Source: Saccopteryx bilineata (Eukaryota; Chordata; Mammalia; Chiroptera; Emballonuridae). From it: DNA of 64,000 nt. Shown here piece by piece: positions 33,535-45,632 of the stretch (the stretch's first letter is position 1; every line of letters begins with the position of its first letter). The notes below the pieces were generated by a model that saw nothing but the letters and a program-made list of their open reading frames with translations, made no database searches and had not been told where the DNA came from. The DNA lies in NCBI RefSeq assembly GCF_036850765.1, contig NC_089491.1, forward strand, positions 132,300,266 through 132,364,265. The letters are read 5' to 3'. The translations under genes and the position numbers were made by a program.

Positions 33535-35796
33535 CTGCAGCCAGGACCAGAACAAGGAAAGGAGGACCTACTGGCCTGGTAGGGGTGGGGCCACCTGAAG
33601 CCTGCTGCCCCTTCACATCGCTGCACATCCATGACATCACAATGCATCAGGAGCACTCACCCCAAGGCATTCACTCATATTCTTGTTTCTGTGGCAACCC
33701 CCTCCCATGCCTATGGAATGCTGCATGAAGGCCTGGAATTTCACAGAACATGCTAAAGCAGGTCAGGAAAAAGGGGAAAGACTAGTCACCTTTTTATGAT
33801 TGAAATCAGCTCCCTTTTCTCCTCTTCTTCCCTGTTGTAATTCCTCCAATCTGAGAAACCAGAAGAATGGGCTATATTCAATGAAAGTAGATGCATAGGG
33901 ATTACACAGGAGACCCTTTGTAGGGGACCATTAGGATAATATGTAAGCCCCAAGGATTCGTAGATGAGGTCAAATGGTTAGTGATGACATTATAAGGTCC
34001 CCGTGTATGTTGTTTTATAAAGTACTTGTATATACATTATCTCATTTGATGCTCAAAACCACTCTGTGAAGCAGAGTGGTCCATGGTTACAACAAAGAGG
34101 GATTTGATCATCCTGAACTAAAGTATAATAATTTGACAAAGTTAGAAAACAGAAGTTCTGACTCTTGGTATCTTTGGGCAACAGCCATGCTCAGGCCCCT
34201 CACTGCTGCATCCCTAGGGCCAGCAGAGCAGAGTCTGAGAAGCGTCTCAGGGTCTGACTGTCTTTCCCCTCTGAGGGCTCTGTGTTCTGAGGACTGTGTC
34301 TAGCAACTGACATCACAGAAACCATGGACCAGGTACCTCATGGAGCAGAGAGAAAAAGGGTCACCCTTGGGGAGTGCATGGGGAATAGGCAGAACCTTAC
34401 CTTCCCGGGTCCCACCTTTTCTTCTCCGCTTGGCTCTGCTCCGATGCTGAGAACAAAAAGAAAAGACTGAGAAGTGGGCACTCATTCTCTCATCTCTCTC
34501 CCTAGAAAACTCATTTATTACCCAAGAATAATTTAGTCTCTCTGAGCCAATCAAACCCATCTTAATTAATAGAAATTTGTGTTCCTTTCTTACAACAATT
34601 TTCAAAGGTATAAAATGTGTTTGATTTTTTTTCTTGTTAAAAAAAACAAGGGCCCTGGCTGGTGGGCTCAGTGGTAGAGCGTCGGCCTGGCGTGCAGGAG
34701 TCCCGGGTTCGCTTCCCGGCAAGGGCATACAGGGGAAGCGCCCATCTGCTTCTCCACCACTTCCCCTGTCCTTCCTCTCTGTCTCTCTCTTCCCCTCCCG
34801 CAGCCAAGGCTCCATTGGAGCAAAAGATGGCCCCGGCGCTGGGGATGGCTCCTTGGCCTCTGCCCCAGGCGCTAGAGTGGCTCTGGTCATGACAGAGCGA
34901 GTTCACGAAGGGGCAGAGCATAGCCCCCTGGTGGGTGTGCCGGGTGGATCCCAGTCGGGCGCATGCGGGAGTCTGTCTGTCTCTCCCCGTTTCTAGCTTC
35001 AGAAAAATACAAAAAAAAAAAAAAAAATACAAAAAAGTTAAAAATAAAAACACAAGGATTTTGACTATGAGGCCCACACTTGACATTCCCAGAGGTTCTC
35101 TGCTCAATGAGGGCATATAATGTGAGGCCAAGGTCACATCTCTGTTCCCCCAGAGAGGACCCTGTAACCTGGATGGATCTCAGGCCATGTCCTCTGCTCA
35201 GTGGCTCTCTGAAGCTCAGCACTGCTCTCCTGATCAGCCCCAAACAAAGCCTCGGTCTAGCGATGCCTGACAGGGGACCATGACTCATGACAAAGTGCTC
35301 CTTAACTCTGAGGTCCTGCCGAGATTCCAAAGTCTCTAAATAACTAGATCCAGACCTAGGGAATCACTGTGTTTCGAATTTTAGTCAGAAATCTGCTACC
35401 ACACCAAGGTGGTCTGAGAACTTCATATAGTAACCTGAGTCCTCCTTGAGCCCCTAGCTCTGCCTGGTCTCCTTCCTTACAAGAGTGATGTTCTGTTCAC
35501 TTCTCAGATGTCCCATCTTTGCTGTCTTTCCCACTCAACCTATCTCATGTAGAAATGTGGGAACGGAAATGGAGGCAACAACAAAACATCTCTGTTGGGG
35601 CTGGTTCAGGGTTCCTTACCTTCTGTGTGTGTTCACTGTTCCTGAGGGCTAGAGCTGATACCAATCCCAGCAGCAAAATATCAAGGAAAAGAAGCAGCAC
35701 ACAGATGTAAATTAGGTTGTTGATTCTATCTAAAAATTTGGAGAAGAAGCTCAGATAAAGCTCCAGTACTCCATACAGGAATAGATTGTCTTTCAT
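30736..35796 (-). CDS. SPATA31D1: SPATA31D-like spermatogenesis protein gene (visible exons 1, 2 and last)
   Basis: SPATA31 proteins are large, fast-evolving testis proteins associated with spermatogenesis. Three coding exons are visible: 35796-35620 (59 codons), 34446-34401 (46 bp) and the large last exon 33534-30736. The last exon is open for over 900 codons. Family marks in it are SPLGQHHDT, SWEVCNNTTA, SVSPLASPGPMTE, a Pro/Ser-rich region, QESVQLSWGLPSPHSESL, YGVCFDD, ESVWGLPSVA, and LEHHIRKRLIQHRWGLPLRI; a second HIKRFHTRMLWGHP block lies further on. The human relative is longer (about 1,570 residues from memory), so this copy looks shortened. The short exon 3 expected between 34400 and 33535 was not found. 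The symbol marks the closest relative, not proven orthology. Confidence 0.8.
33535..34400 (-). other. Intronic stretch of the SPATA31D-like gene with a MIR
   Basis: It lies between the last exon and exon 2. A MIR fragment is visible near 33995-34170 (cattatctcatttgatgctc). The expected exon 3 was searched for by eye and not identified. Confidence 0.5.
34401..34446 (-). CDS. SPATA31D1: Exon 2 of the SPATA31D-like gene
   Basis: On the minus strand the acceptor CTTTTTGTTCTCAG precedes a 46-bp exon coding HRSRAKRRRKGGTRE. The donor GTAAGG follows at 34400. A basic segment of this kind right after the membrane span is typical of the family. It joins exon 1 in phase 0 and leaves phase 1. Confidence 0.8.
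34651..35033 (+). mobile_element. Long tRNA-derived SINE (family A) in intron 1 of the SPATA31D-like gene
   Basis: It begins GGCCCTGGCTGGTGGG and ends in an A-rich tail. AAAAACAAGG-like words flank it. Its orientation opposes the host gene. Confidence 0.92.
35620..35796 (-). CDS. SPATA31D1: Exon 1 of the SPATA31D-like gene with a membrane span
   Basis: ATG at 35796 opens 59 codons that end exactly at a GTAAGG donor (from 35619). Residues about 29-49 form a hydrophobic span (IYICVLLLFLDILLLGL), as in the N-terminus of other SPATA31 proteins. The start is the first ATG after the TATA-like box at 35851-35862. Confidence 0.8.
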
Positions 35797-35850
35797 TTTC
35801 TGAACGGCAAAGCTGCTCTAGGCAACTGAGCTCTGAGAGGGCAGGCCCCT

Positions 35851-35862
35851 TATTTATATATA
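35851..35862 (-). promoter_or_regulatory. TATA-like box of the SPATA31D-like gene
   Basis: On the minus strand TATATATAAATA lies 55-66 bp upstream of the ATG. The short leader between them matches a compact testis promoter. Confidence 0.6.
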
Positions 35863-36113
35863 TGGCCAGCCCACCTCACAGAACAGTGGGGAGTCACAAA
35901 GGGTTTCTGAGGGTGGGGCAGGTACACCTTCATGCGCCTGTGTCCACAGTCCCCCCACCCCCTCCTGTCAGCTCAGCCGAGTCCCTCCACTCTTCGTGGG
36001 CCTCTAGGTCCTTCTGTTCTACTCTGCTATCCCACTTTCCAATCAATTTTTTAACATATCACATATTTACCTTAATGAATGCTCTGCTTGTTATTTTTGT
36101 TTACTTCTTTTCC

Positions 36114-36469
36114 AAGTGAGAGAAGAGGAGATAGAGAGACAGACTCCTGCATGCACCTCAACTAGGATCCACCCAGCAACTCCTGTCTGGGGCCGATGCT
36201 CTGCCCATCTAGGGCTGTGCTCACAACCAGGCTATTTTTAGCACTTGAAGTGGAGGCTCCACAGAGCCATCCTCAGTGCCTGGGGCCCATGCCATCAAAC
36301 CAATAGAGCCATTGGCTGTGGAAGGGGAAGAGAGAGAGAGAGAGAGTAGGAGAAGGGGGAGGGGTGGAAAGGCAGATGGTCACCTCTCTTGTGTGCCCTG
36401 ACTGGGAATCAAACCAGGTACATCCACACACCAGGCTGATGCTCTATCACTAAGCCAACCAGCCAGGGC
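36114..36469 (-). mobile_element. Diverged tRNA-derived SINE (family A)
   Basis: Minus-strand head AGCCCTGGCTGGTTGGCTTA, with many substitutions relative to the young copies. Confidence 0.85.
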
Positions 36470-36761
36470 TTCTTTGCTTGTTTCATCTGTAACTCAGATA
36501 TTACCTGGGTTCCCCATTAATGTTTGAAGACCTTAATGTCTGTCTCACCACATCCACTACCTTGCAAGTCTGAAATCCTGCCTAGAAATTTTGTTTGTAC
36601 CCAAACATTTAACTTAGGACCATTCATGTCCTCAAATCCAAGTAACGGAAACTGCTTACAGAACTTGGTATTCTTTAAGATCTATTGTATTTGTGAATGT
36701 TAAATATCAAATTTTAATTTTCTCAGTAAGTTATAAATGAACAATAAAAGTTTAAATTAGC

Positions 36762-36895
36762 CTGACCTGTGATGACGCAATGGATAAAGCATGGAACTGG
36801 AACATTGAGGTCGCTGGGTTGAAACCCTGGGCTTCCCTGGTCAAGGCACATATGGGAGTTGATGCTTCCTGCTCCTCCTCCGCCCCCTAAAAAGA
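36762..36895 (+). mobile_element. Truncated tRNA-derived SINE (family C)
   Basis: Begins GCCTGACCTGTGATGACG and stops shortly after CTCCTCCTCCGCCCCCTAAA, without the usual long TC run. Confidence 0.85.
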
Positions 36896-37930
36896 AAAAT
36901 AGTCTTAGAAAAACCTTATTTTTTTTTCCAGGGACTAAAAGGAGAGGTCTAAGGCCAGAGGGGTATTTTTTGGGTAAAGCAGTGGAGAGTCACCAAGCTG
37001 TGGTGGTAGGGGGCAGGGAGGAGCAGAGAGGAGCATTGTGGGAGATGAGAGAAATGAGAGCAGTTGTGGAGGAGAGAGGGGCATTTTTGGATTGGGAAAC
37101 ACCAAAGGTGTGGGAGGGGGGTAGAGGAGGATTGTGGGGCCACAGAAAAGTGGAAGGAGTCAGGGAGGAGTGTGGGATTGTGGGATTGGTCAAAAAAACT
37201 TTTTTAAATAAGTTTAAAGTATCACTCCTCCCAAGAATACATCTCACATATTTTACATATCTAACCCCTAGCTCATAATAAAGAACTGCCAGGGACATTG
37301 CAGGTGGCCATAGAGGCCATATGTTTGCTGCACTGAGATCCCCATAGAGCCCCATGACATCTTCCCAGCTGAGGTACATCACCACACAGAAGTCTGGTTC
37401 CAAATTTCCTGCTGCACGTGGTTATATTGTCTCCAAAAGGGGGCATTTCAAAAGCTGCACTAGAATAATGTGCTGCTACTTGAGGAGGCTCATCGGAGGT
37501 AAGTCATTAGTTTAGGAGTCCCATACATTTTCAGTTTCCTAGGAACAGTCCTCAGGGCTCTCACTCCCCTCCTGATCACTATCTCTGGGATGAGCACATG
37601 GGCACAGCTGTTTTCGGGATCCCCAAAAGGCATCTGGCAGAAATGGAAAGGGTGTCAGCACCCCTGTTTACTTAGTCGTAGATATAGCCTGCTTACCTTG
37701 TACTCATACAGCACTCTCTCCATCATTGGTCCGCTGAAATTCTGTGACATGGGATTCTCAAATGCTGTATGTGCAGGGCTTGCTAAGGAAGGGCAGGCAC
37801 TCACATGGTGCTCCTCACCTCTGCTCATGCGCGTGCTCCGTTGTCTTCTTGATTTCTCTTACAAACCTGAGTTCTAAGACAAAATTATTAAGAATCTCAG
37901 AATGGTGACAGTGAAGCTTTAAACCCAACA
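36896..37930. other. Unique sequence, no gene recognised
   Basis: A purine-rich part (36940-37180) gives long ORFs on both strands by composition. No exon or repeat family is recognised. Confidence 0.45.
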
Positions 37931-38090
37931 CCGAGTGCTCCTAAGTGTGACAGCACAGGTTGTATTCCTGTGAACCTGCTCTGCGGCTCCGTTCTTCACT
38001 TTGGCTTACCACATCTAGACTGTGTGAACTGGAGGGTGCTCGTTAACCTCTTGGAACCTCAGTTTTCTCATTGGTAAAATACGAATGCTC

Positions 38091-40482
38091 GGGAGATGAC
38101 GTCAGAGTAATGGCGGAGTAGGAAGCGATACCGATAAATCTCCCCCAAAACTCAACAAGATCTTCAACCAGAAACAGAAAAACCTATACTTGGAGCCTCC
38201 AGATGCTTCACAATACACCCGAAGGTATGGTCGAGTGAAAAATTGGCTAAATATATAACCAAATCCTGAAGGAAATAGGGAGTAAGAAATGCTCCGCCTT
38301 CCTCACTAACCTAAAGAGGGCAGCTTTCTCTGGTAACTGTGAATATAGAAACTGAGGCGGGCAAAGGGGGTGAATACATCCAGGCCGCGCACAAAAGGCC
38401 GAACCAGGCTGTGGCACGGAGATCCAAGCCCAGGAAAAACTGATCCTGTGGCAAGCCGGGCAATACAAGCTAACACTCGCGCCAAACCCAAACAAAGAAA
38501 GACAAGCGGGGCAGCCATTTTACCCGTTCTCCTGGTTGGTGCGCAGGTAGTGGGCGAGAGATCTCTTCCTAAGCCCCAGAAGTGGGTGTCCGTGTTGCCC
38601 CACAGAGAGGCAGGGTCAGAGGCCTTTCTGTGGGCCGAAAGCAGAATCTCTGGGCAGCCCCAGCGCCCTGGGAAAGCTGCGCACGGGAGGGAGCGAGAAC
38701 TAATTCCAACGGTGGAAATTTTCCGTGCTGGTGAGGGTTTCACTCAGGGAAACGCGGCCGGCCTCATATCCTGGTGTGCGCGCGCAGATAGGTAGTGAGC
38801 GATTCCTCCGAGTGCCTCGGCAGGGCGCGCCCATATTATCGCAAAGAGGGGCAGAGTCAGGGGCCTTTGTATGGGCAAAAGCGGAATCTCGGGCCGCCCC
38901 AGCGCCTTGCAAAAGCCGCGCACGGGGACGGAGCGAGAGCGAATTCCAGCGCTGCAAATTTCCATGCAGTTGGGGGTTTCACTCAGAGCCTGAGACTACT
39001 GGCCGAATATCCTGGTCTGCGCGCGCAGATAGTGAATGAGAGTTTCCTCCAAGCACCCCGGAAGTGGGTGCCCGCCTGTGTTACCGGACAGAGTGGCAGA
39101 GCCAGAGGTCTTTGAGTGGGCGGAAAGCCCGCCTGATTATGCTAGCAGCTCTGACTGACTGAGCCTTACCCAGAGCCCTGTGCTGAGTGGAAATAGAGTG
39201 GGGAGTTGCCAGCTCTTTGAACTTCTTACTATCCAGGCAGAGGCAGCAACAACCCCATAGCTGGATTATCAGGCTACTAATTGAGGAAGGAAAGACTAGG
39301 AGAAAGGCTCCAGGAACACGGACTCTCTCACTGTCGGAGCCTATGAAAGCTAATGAGCCTTGACTCCCAACGAGACTAAAGCACAATACATGACATTGCC
39401 ATAGAGACTTATCAACTGCAAACCTCTACCTGAGCGTGCCAAAGGGGCAGAACCCGGGGTACAGAGTCACCGACCAGGAAGAAGGAGAGAAAAGAAAAAA
39501 CAAGAAGATAACCTCTCAAAATCAAGAATAATCTGCAGACTTTATAACCTATCCCATTTTATTATATTTGTTCGTTTGTTTCTCTTATCTTCATTCTTGA
39601 TACTTTTTTTCCTCCTCCAATTTGGCCGATTAACTCTCTGCCGGTCTTACTCTCTCCTCTCCTTGAACTACACTACCCATAAGTGTTACATCTCCCATTA
39701 TCTTTTTTCTCCTCTTCCTTTCTCTCTATGAGGGTTGCACTCCAAAACCCTTAACTCTCTCTCTCTCCTTTCTTTTTTCTTCTTTTATTGGTTCCCTCTT
39801 TTTTTCTCTATCTCTCTTTCTTTTCTCCCTCTATATTAGTTTCTTCCTTTCTCCTTTACATCTCCTCTCATTCAAACCTCAATAACAAACAAATTATCTT
39901 ATCTGGGACTCAAACTTATGTTTGTGGCATTTTGGGGGTTTTTTACTTCACCTTTTTAACTCAGTAGCAGTGCTCCCATCCCTGGCTCTCCATTTTATCT
40001 AGTTCTTGTTCCACTAAATACAATAGTATTTTTTTAATTTGTCCCCCCATTTTTCTGTTCTCTTATTCCTCTCATCATAACTCTTAGACAACACCAACAC
40101 CTAAAAGCAAATCATTTTATTCTTGACCCAAATTTTTTCCTTATTTGCTTTTTGTGGGTCCATACCGCCCCCCCTTTTTTTTTTTCCTTTTTTTTTCTTT
40201 TTTTTTTTTCCCCTTTATTACTTTTCCCCAATTCAGGACCTCCATCACAGGCATTGTTTGTTATAATTCACAGTTCACCACAAGATTTTCTCAAGAAAAA
40301 GGGGAGAGGAGAGGAAAAAAGGAGGGGGGGAATAATTTCCTTTTTTTAAAAATTATTATTTTATTTTTCTTTATTTCATTATTAATTTTTTTTAAAAAAA
40401 ACAACTCTTTTTGATTTTTTATTTTTTTAACTTTTTATTCTTTATTAAATCTCATTAATACTATCAACAAAACCACCCTCAG
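38091..40482 (+). promoter_or_regulatory. L1 5' UTR / internal promoter
   Basis: A CRE palindrome TGACGTCA lies at 38097-38104 and a YY1-like ATGGCGG at 38110-38116, near the very 5' end as in other active L1 promoters. CpG-rich sequence covers about 38370-39130, followed by a long pyrimidine-rich part (39540-40440). Confidence 0.75.
38532..39130 (+). repeat. Monomer-like tandem repeats (about 240 bp) in the L1 5' UTR
   Basis: Landmarks recur in order about 240 bp apart: a CCTGG...GCGCAG start (38531, 38770, 39011), GGTAGTG or TAGTG (38546, 38791, 39030), then an agagg-ggcag-gtcag-ggcctttg block, GCCCCAGCGCC, and TTTCACTCAG before the next start. The third unit is partial. The old L1 at 1-8735 has a different sequence at this place. 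Confidence 0.8.
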
Positions 40483-41502
40483 ATGCCATTAAGGAAGAGA
40501 AAATCGAATATCATGGATACAAAAGAAAGAGAGGTAACACAGCTAGATGAGGAAAAATCTATGGAGAAAAAATTTAATATATTGGAAACCTTGGAGCTAA
40601 ATGACAGAGAATTCAAGATAGAAATCCTAAAAATCCTCCGAGATATACAAGAAAACACAGAAAGGCAATTTAGGGAGCTCAGAAAACAACTCAATGGACA
40701 CAAAGAATATATGTCCAAAGAAATTGAAACTATAAAAACAAATCAAACAGAGATGAAAAACTCAATTCACGAGCTGAAAAACGAAGTAACAACCTTAGCT
40801 AATAGAACAGGTCAGATAGAAGAGAGGATTAGTGAAATAGAAGACAAGCAACTTGAGGCACAACAGAGAGAAGAAGAAAGAGACTCAAAAATTAAAAAAA
40901 ATGAGATAGCCCTACAAGAATTAACTGACTCCATCAAAAAGAATAACATAAGAATAATAGGTATATCAGAGGGAGAAGAGAGAGAAAATGGAATGGAGAA
41001 CATACTCAAACAAATAATAGATGAGAACTTCCCAAGCCTGTGGAAAGAACTAAAGCCTCAAATTCAAGAAGCAAACAGAACACCGAGTTTTCTTAACCCC
41101 AACAAACCTACTCCAAGGCATATCATAATGAAATTGACACAAACCAACAGCAAAGAAAAAATTCTCAAGGCAGCCAGGGAAAAGAAGAATACAACATATA
41201 AAGGAAGGCCCATTAGATTATCATCAGATTTCTCAGCAGAAACTCTACAAGCTAGAAGAGAGTGGACCCCAATATTTAAAGTCGTGAAAGAGAGAAACTT
41301 TCAGCCACGAATACTATACCCATCAAAGCTATCCTTCAAATATGAAGGAGAAATAAAAACATTCACAGATACAGAAAAGATGAGGGAATTTATCATCAGA
41401 AAACCCCCACTCCAGGAATTACTAAAGGGGGTTCTCCAATCAGATACAAAGAACAAAAAAAAAACAGAGCCACAAGTAAAAGCTACAAGAAGAACACAAT
41501 AA
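40483..41502 (+). CDS. L1 ORF1 protein, intact
   Basis: A 339-residue ORF1p, the nucleic-acid-binding trimer of the L1 ribonucleoprotein. It starts MPLRKRKSNI, has a long coiled coil (about residues 35-155) with heptad Lys/Glu pattern. The RRM-like domain follows (NNIRIIGISEGEERENG at about 158), then the C-terminal domain containing NTTYKGRPIRLSSDF, WTPIFKVVKE and FQPRILYPSKLSF. The length matches usual ORF1p. No stop or frameshift is present. The start is the first ATG after the 5' UTR and aligns with the old copy at 2096. Confidence 0.95.
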   Translation: MPLRKRKSNIMDTKEREVTQLDEEKSMEKKFNILETLELNDREFKIEILKILRDIQENTERQFRELRKQLNGHKEYMSKEIETIKTNQTEMKNSIHELKNEVTTLANRTGQIEERISEIEDKQLEAQQREEERDSKIKKNEIALQELTDSIKKNNIRIIGISEGEERENGMENILKQIIDENFPSLWKELKPQIQEANRTPSFLNPNKPTPRHIIMKLTQTNSKEKILKAAREKKNTTYKGRPIRLSSDFSAETLQARREWTPIFKVVKERNFQPRILYPSKLSFKYEGEIKTFTDTEKMREFIIRKPPLQELLKGVLQSDTKNKKKTEPQVKATRRTQ

Positions 41503-41805
41503 AACCAAATTTAAACTGTGACAACAACAAAAAGAAAGAGGGGGAGAAGATGGAGATTAACAGTAGCAAAGGACGATGGAGGGCAAAAGTACTCACAAAA
41601 TAGTTTGCTACAATGAACGGGGTAGGGACCCTTTTCATTACTCAAAGGTAACCACCATTGAAAAAACCACCACAGAAGCACATGAGATAAAAAAGATAGC
41701 AACAGAGGAAAGATGTATGGAATACAACCAAATAAAAACAAAAGATAGAAAAACGAAAGAGAAGGATCAAACAAGACACAAAACTAACAGAAAGCAAGAT
41801 ATAAA

Positions 41806-44800
41806 ATGGCAATAGGGAACTCACACGTATCAATAATTACACTAAATGTAAACGGATTAAACTCACCAATAAAAAGGCACAGAGTAGCAGAATGGATTAA
41901 AAAGAAAATCCAACTATATGCTGCCTACAGGAAACTCATCTAAGTAACAAGGATAAAAACAAATTCAAAGTGAAAGGCTGGAAAACAATACTCCAAGCAA
42001 ATAACATCCAAAAAAAAGCAGGTGTAGCAATACTCATATCGGATAATGCTGACTACAAGACAGGAAAAGTACTCAGAGATAAAAATGGCCATTTCATAAT
42101 GGCTAAGGGGACACTGAATCAAGAAGACATAACAATTCTTAATATATATGCACCAAACCAAGGAGCACCAAAATATATAAGACAGCTACTTATTGACCTT
42201 AAAACAAAAACTGACAAAAATACAATCATACTTGGAGACCTCAATACACCGCTGATGGCTCTAGATCGGTCATCCAAACAGAGAATCAACAAAGACATAG
42301 TGGCCTTAAACAAAACACTAGAGCACCTGGATATGATAGACATCTACAGGACATTTCATCCCAAAGTGACTGAGTATACATTTTTCTCCAGTGTACATGG
42401 ATCATTCTCAAGAATTGACCATATGTTGGGCCACAAAAACAACATCAGCAAATTCAGAAAAATTGAAGTTGTACCAAGCATATTTTCTGATCATAAAGCC
42501 TTGAAACTAGAATTCAACTGCAAAAAAGAGGAAAAAAATCCCACAAAAATGTGGAAACTAAACAACATACTTTTAAAAAATGAATCGGTCAAAGAAGAAA
42601 TAAGTGTAGAGATCAAAAGATTTATACAGACTAATGAAAATGACAATAGGACATATCAGAATCTATGGGATGCAGCAAAAGCAGTGATAAGAGGGAAGTT
42701 CGTATCACTTCAGGCATATATGAACAAACAATAGAGAGCCCAAGTGAACCACTTAACTTCCCACCTTAAGGAACTAGAAAAAGAAGAACAAAGACAACCG
42801 AAAAGCAGCCGAAGAAAGGAGATAATAAAAATCAGAGCAGAAATAAATGAATTAGAGAACAGAAAAACTATAGAAAAAATTAATAGAACAAGGAGCTGGT
42901 TCTTTGAAAAGATCAATAAAATTGACAAACCCTTGGCAAGACTTACCAAGGAAAAAAGAGAAAGAACTCATATAAACAAAATCCAAAATGAAAGAGGAGA
43001 AATCACCACGGACACCGTAGATATACAAAGAATTATTGTAGAATACTATGAAAAACTTTATGCCACTAAATTCAACAACCTAGAAGAAATGGATAAATTC
43101 CTAGAACAATACAACCTTCCTAGACTGAGTCAAGAAGAAGCAGAAAGCCTAAACAGACCTATTAGTAGAGAAGAAATAGAAAAAAACATTAAAAACCTCC
43201 CCAAAAATAAAAGTCCAGGCCCTGACGGCTATACCAGCGAATTTTATCAAACATTCAAAGAAGACTTGGTTCCTATTCTACTCAAAGTCTTCCAAAAAAT
43301 TGAAGAAGAAGCAATACTTCCAAACACATTTTATGAGGCCAACATAACCCTCATACCAAAACCAGGCAAGGATGGCACAAAAAAAGAAAACTACAGACCA
43401 ATATCTCTAATGAATACAGATGCTAAAATACTAAACAAAATACTAGCAAATCGAATACAACAACATATTAAAAAAATAGTACATCATGATCAAGTGGGAT
43501 TCATCCCAGAATCTCAAGGATGGTTCAACATACGTAAAACGGTTAACGTAATACACCATATCAACAAAACAAAGAACAAAGACCACATGATCTTATCAAT
43601 AGACGCAGAAAAGGCTTTCGATAAAATACAACACAATTTTATGTTTAAGACTCTCAACAAAATGGGTATAGAAGGAAAATATCTCAACATGATAAAGGCC
43701 ATATATGATAAACCATCAGCTAACATCATATTAAATGGCACTAAACTGAAGGCTTTCCCCCTTAAATCAGGAACAAGACAGGGTTGTCCACTCTCTCCAC
43801 TCTTATTTAATGTGGTACTAGAGGTTCTCGCCACAGCAATCAGACAAGACAAAGAAATAAAAGGCATCCATATCGGAAAAGAAGAAGTAAAGGTATCACT
43901 TTTTGCAGATGATATGATCCTATACATCGAAAACCCCAAAGAATCCACAAAAAGACTACTAGAAACAATAAGCCAATACAGTAAGGTCGCAGGATACAAA
44001 ATTAACATTCAGAAGTCAATAGCCTTTCTATATGCCAACAATGAAACAACTGAGAAGGAACTCAAAAGAATAATCCCCTTCACGATTGCAACAAAAAAAA
44101 TAAAATACTTAGGAATAAACATAACAAAGAATGTAAAGGACTTATATAATGAAAACTATAAACCATTGTTAAGGGAAATTGAAAAAGATATAATGAGATG
44201 GAAGAATATACCTTGTTCTTGGCTAGGAAGAATAAATATAATCAAGATGGCTATATTACCCAAAGCAATATACAAATTCAATGCAATTCCCATCAAACTT
44301 CCAATGACGTTTTTTAAAGAAATAGAGCAAAAAATCATCAGATTTATATGGAACTATAAAAAACCCCGAATAGCCAAAGCAATCCTAAAGAAAAAGAATG
44401 AAGCTGGGGGCATTACAATACCTGACTTCAAACTCTATTATAGGGCCACGACAATGAAAACAGCATGGTATTGGCAGAAAAATAGACACTCAGACCAATG
44501 GAACAGAATAGAAAGTCCAGAAATAAAACCACATATATATAGTCAAATAATTTTTGATAAAGGGGCCAACAACACACAATGGAGAAAAGAAAGCCTCTTC
44601 AATAAATGGTGCTGGGAAAACTGGAAAGCCACATGCAGAAGAATGAAACTGGACTACAGTTTGTCCCCCTGTACTAAAATTAACTCAAAATGGATCAAAG
44701 ATCTAAACATAAGACCTGAAACAATTAAGTACATAGAAGAAGACACAGATACTCAACTCATGGACCTGGGTTTTAAAGAGCATTTTATGAATTTGACTCC

Positions 44801-45632
44801 AATGGCAAGAGAAGTGAAGGCAAAAATTAATGAATGGGAGTACATCAGACTAAGAAGTTTTTGCTCAGCAAGAGAAACTGATAACAAAATAAACAGAAAG
44901 CCAACTAAATGGGAAATGATATTTTCAAACAACAGCTCAGATAAGGGCCTAATATCCAAAATATACAAAGAACTCATAAAACTCAACAACAAACAAACAA
45001 ACAATCCCATAAAAAAATGGGAAGAGGATATGAACAGACACTTCTCCCAGGAAGAAATACAAATGGCCAACAGATATATGAAAAGATGCTCATCTTCTTT
45101 AGCTATTAGAGAAATGCAAATCAAAACAGCAATGAGATACCACCTCACACCTGTTCGATTAGCTATTATTAGCAAGACAGGTAATAGCAAATGTTGGAGA
45201 GGCTGTGGAGAAAAAGGAACCCTCATCCACTGTTGGTGGGAATGTAAAGTAGTACAACCATTATGGAAGAAAGTATGGTGGTTCCTCAAAAAACTGAAAA
45301 TAGAACTACCTTATGACCCAGCAATCCCTCTACTGGGTATATACCCCCAAAACTCAGAAACATTGATACGTAAAGACACATGCAGCCCCATGTTTATTGC
45401 AGCATTGTTCACAGTGGCCAGGACATGGAAACAACCAAAAAGCCCATCAATAGATGACTGGATAAAGAAGATGTGGCACATATACACTATGGAATACTAC
45501 TCAGCCATAAGAAATGATGACATCGGAACATTTACAGCAAAATGGTGGGATCTAGATAACATGATACGAAGCGAAATAAGTAAATCAGAAAAAAACAGGA
45601 ACTGCATTATTCCATACGTAGGTGGGACATAA
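41806..45632 (+). pseudogene. L1 ORF2 (endonuclease-RT), two lesions
   Basis: The start is ATG 41806 (MAIGNSHVSIITLNVNG). A one-base loss in the A-rich run near 41900 shifts the frame, so the start frame meets a stop at 41942. The proper frame continues through the endonuclease ([36 protein letters not shown]) to a TAG at 42732. Comparison with the old copy suggests GAG changed to TAG there. Beyond it 962 codons stay open: RT with [24 protein letters not shown] and FADD, then the Cys-rich end (CWRGCG, HCWWEC). Only these two changes separate it from a full reading frame. As it stands it is not competent. Confidence 0.93.
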
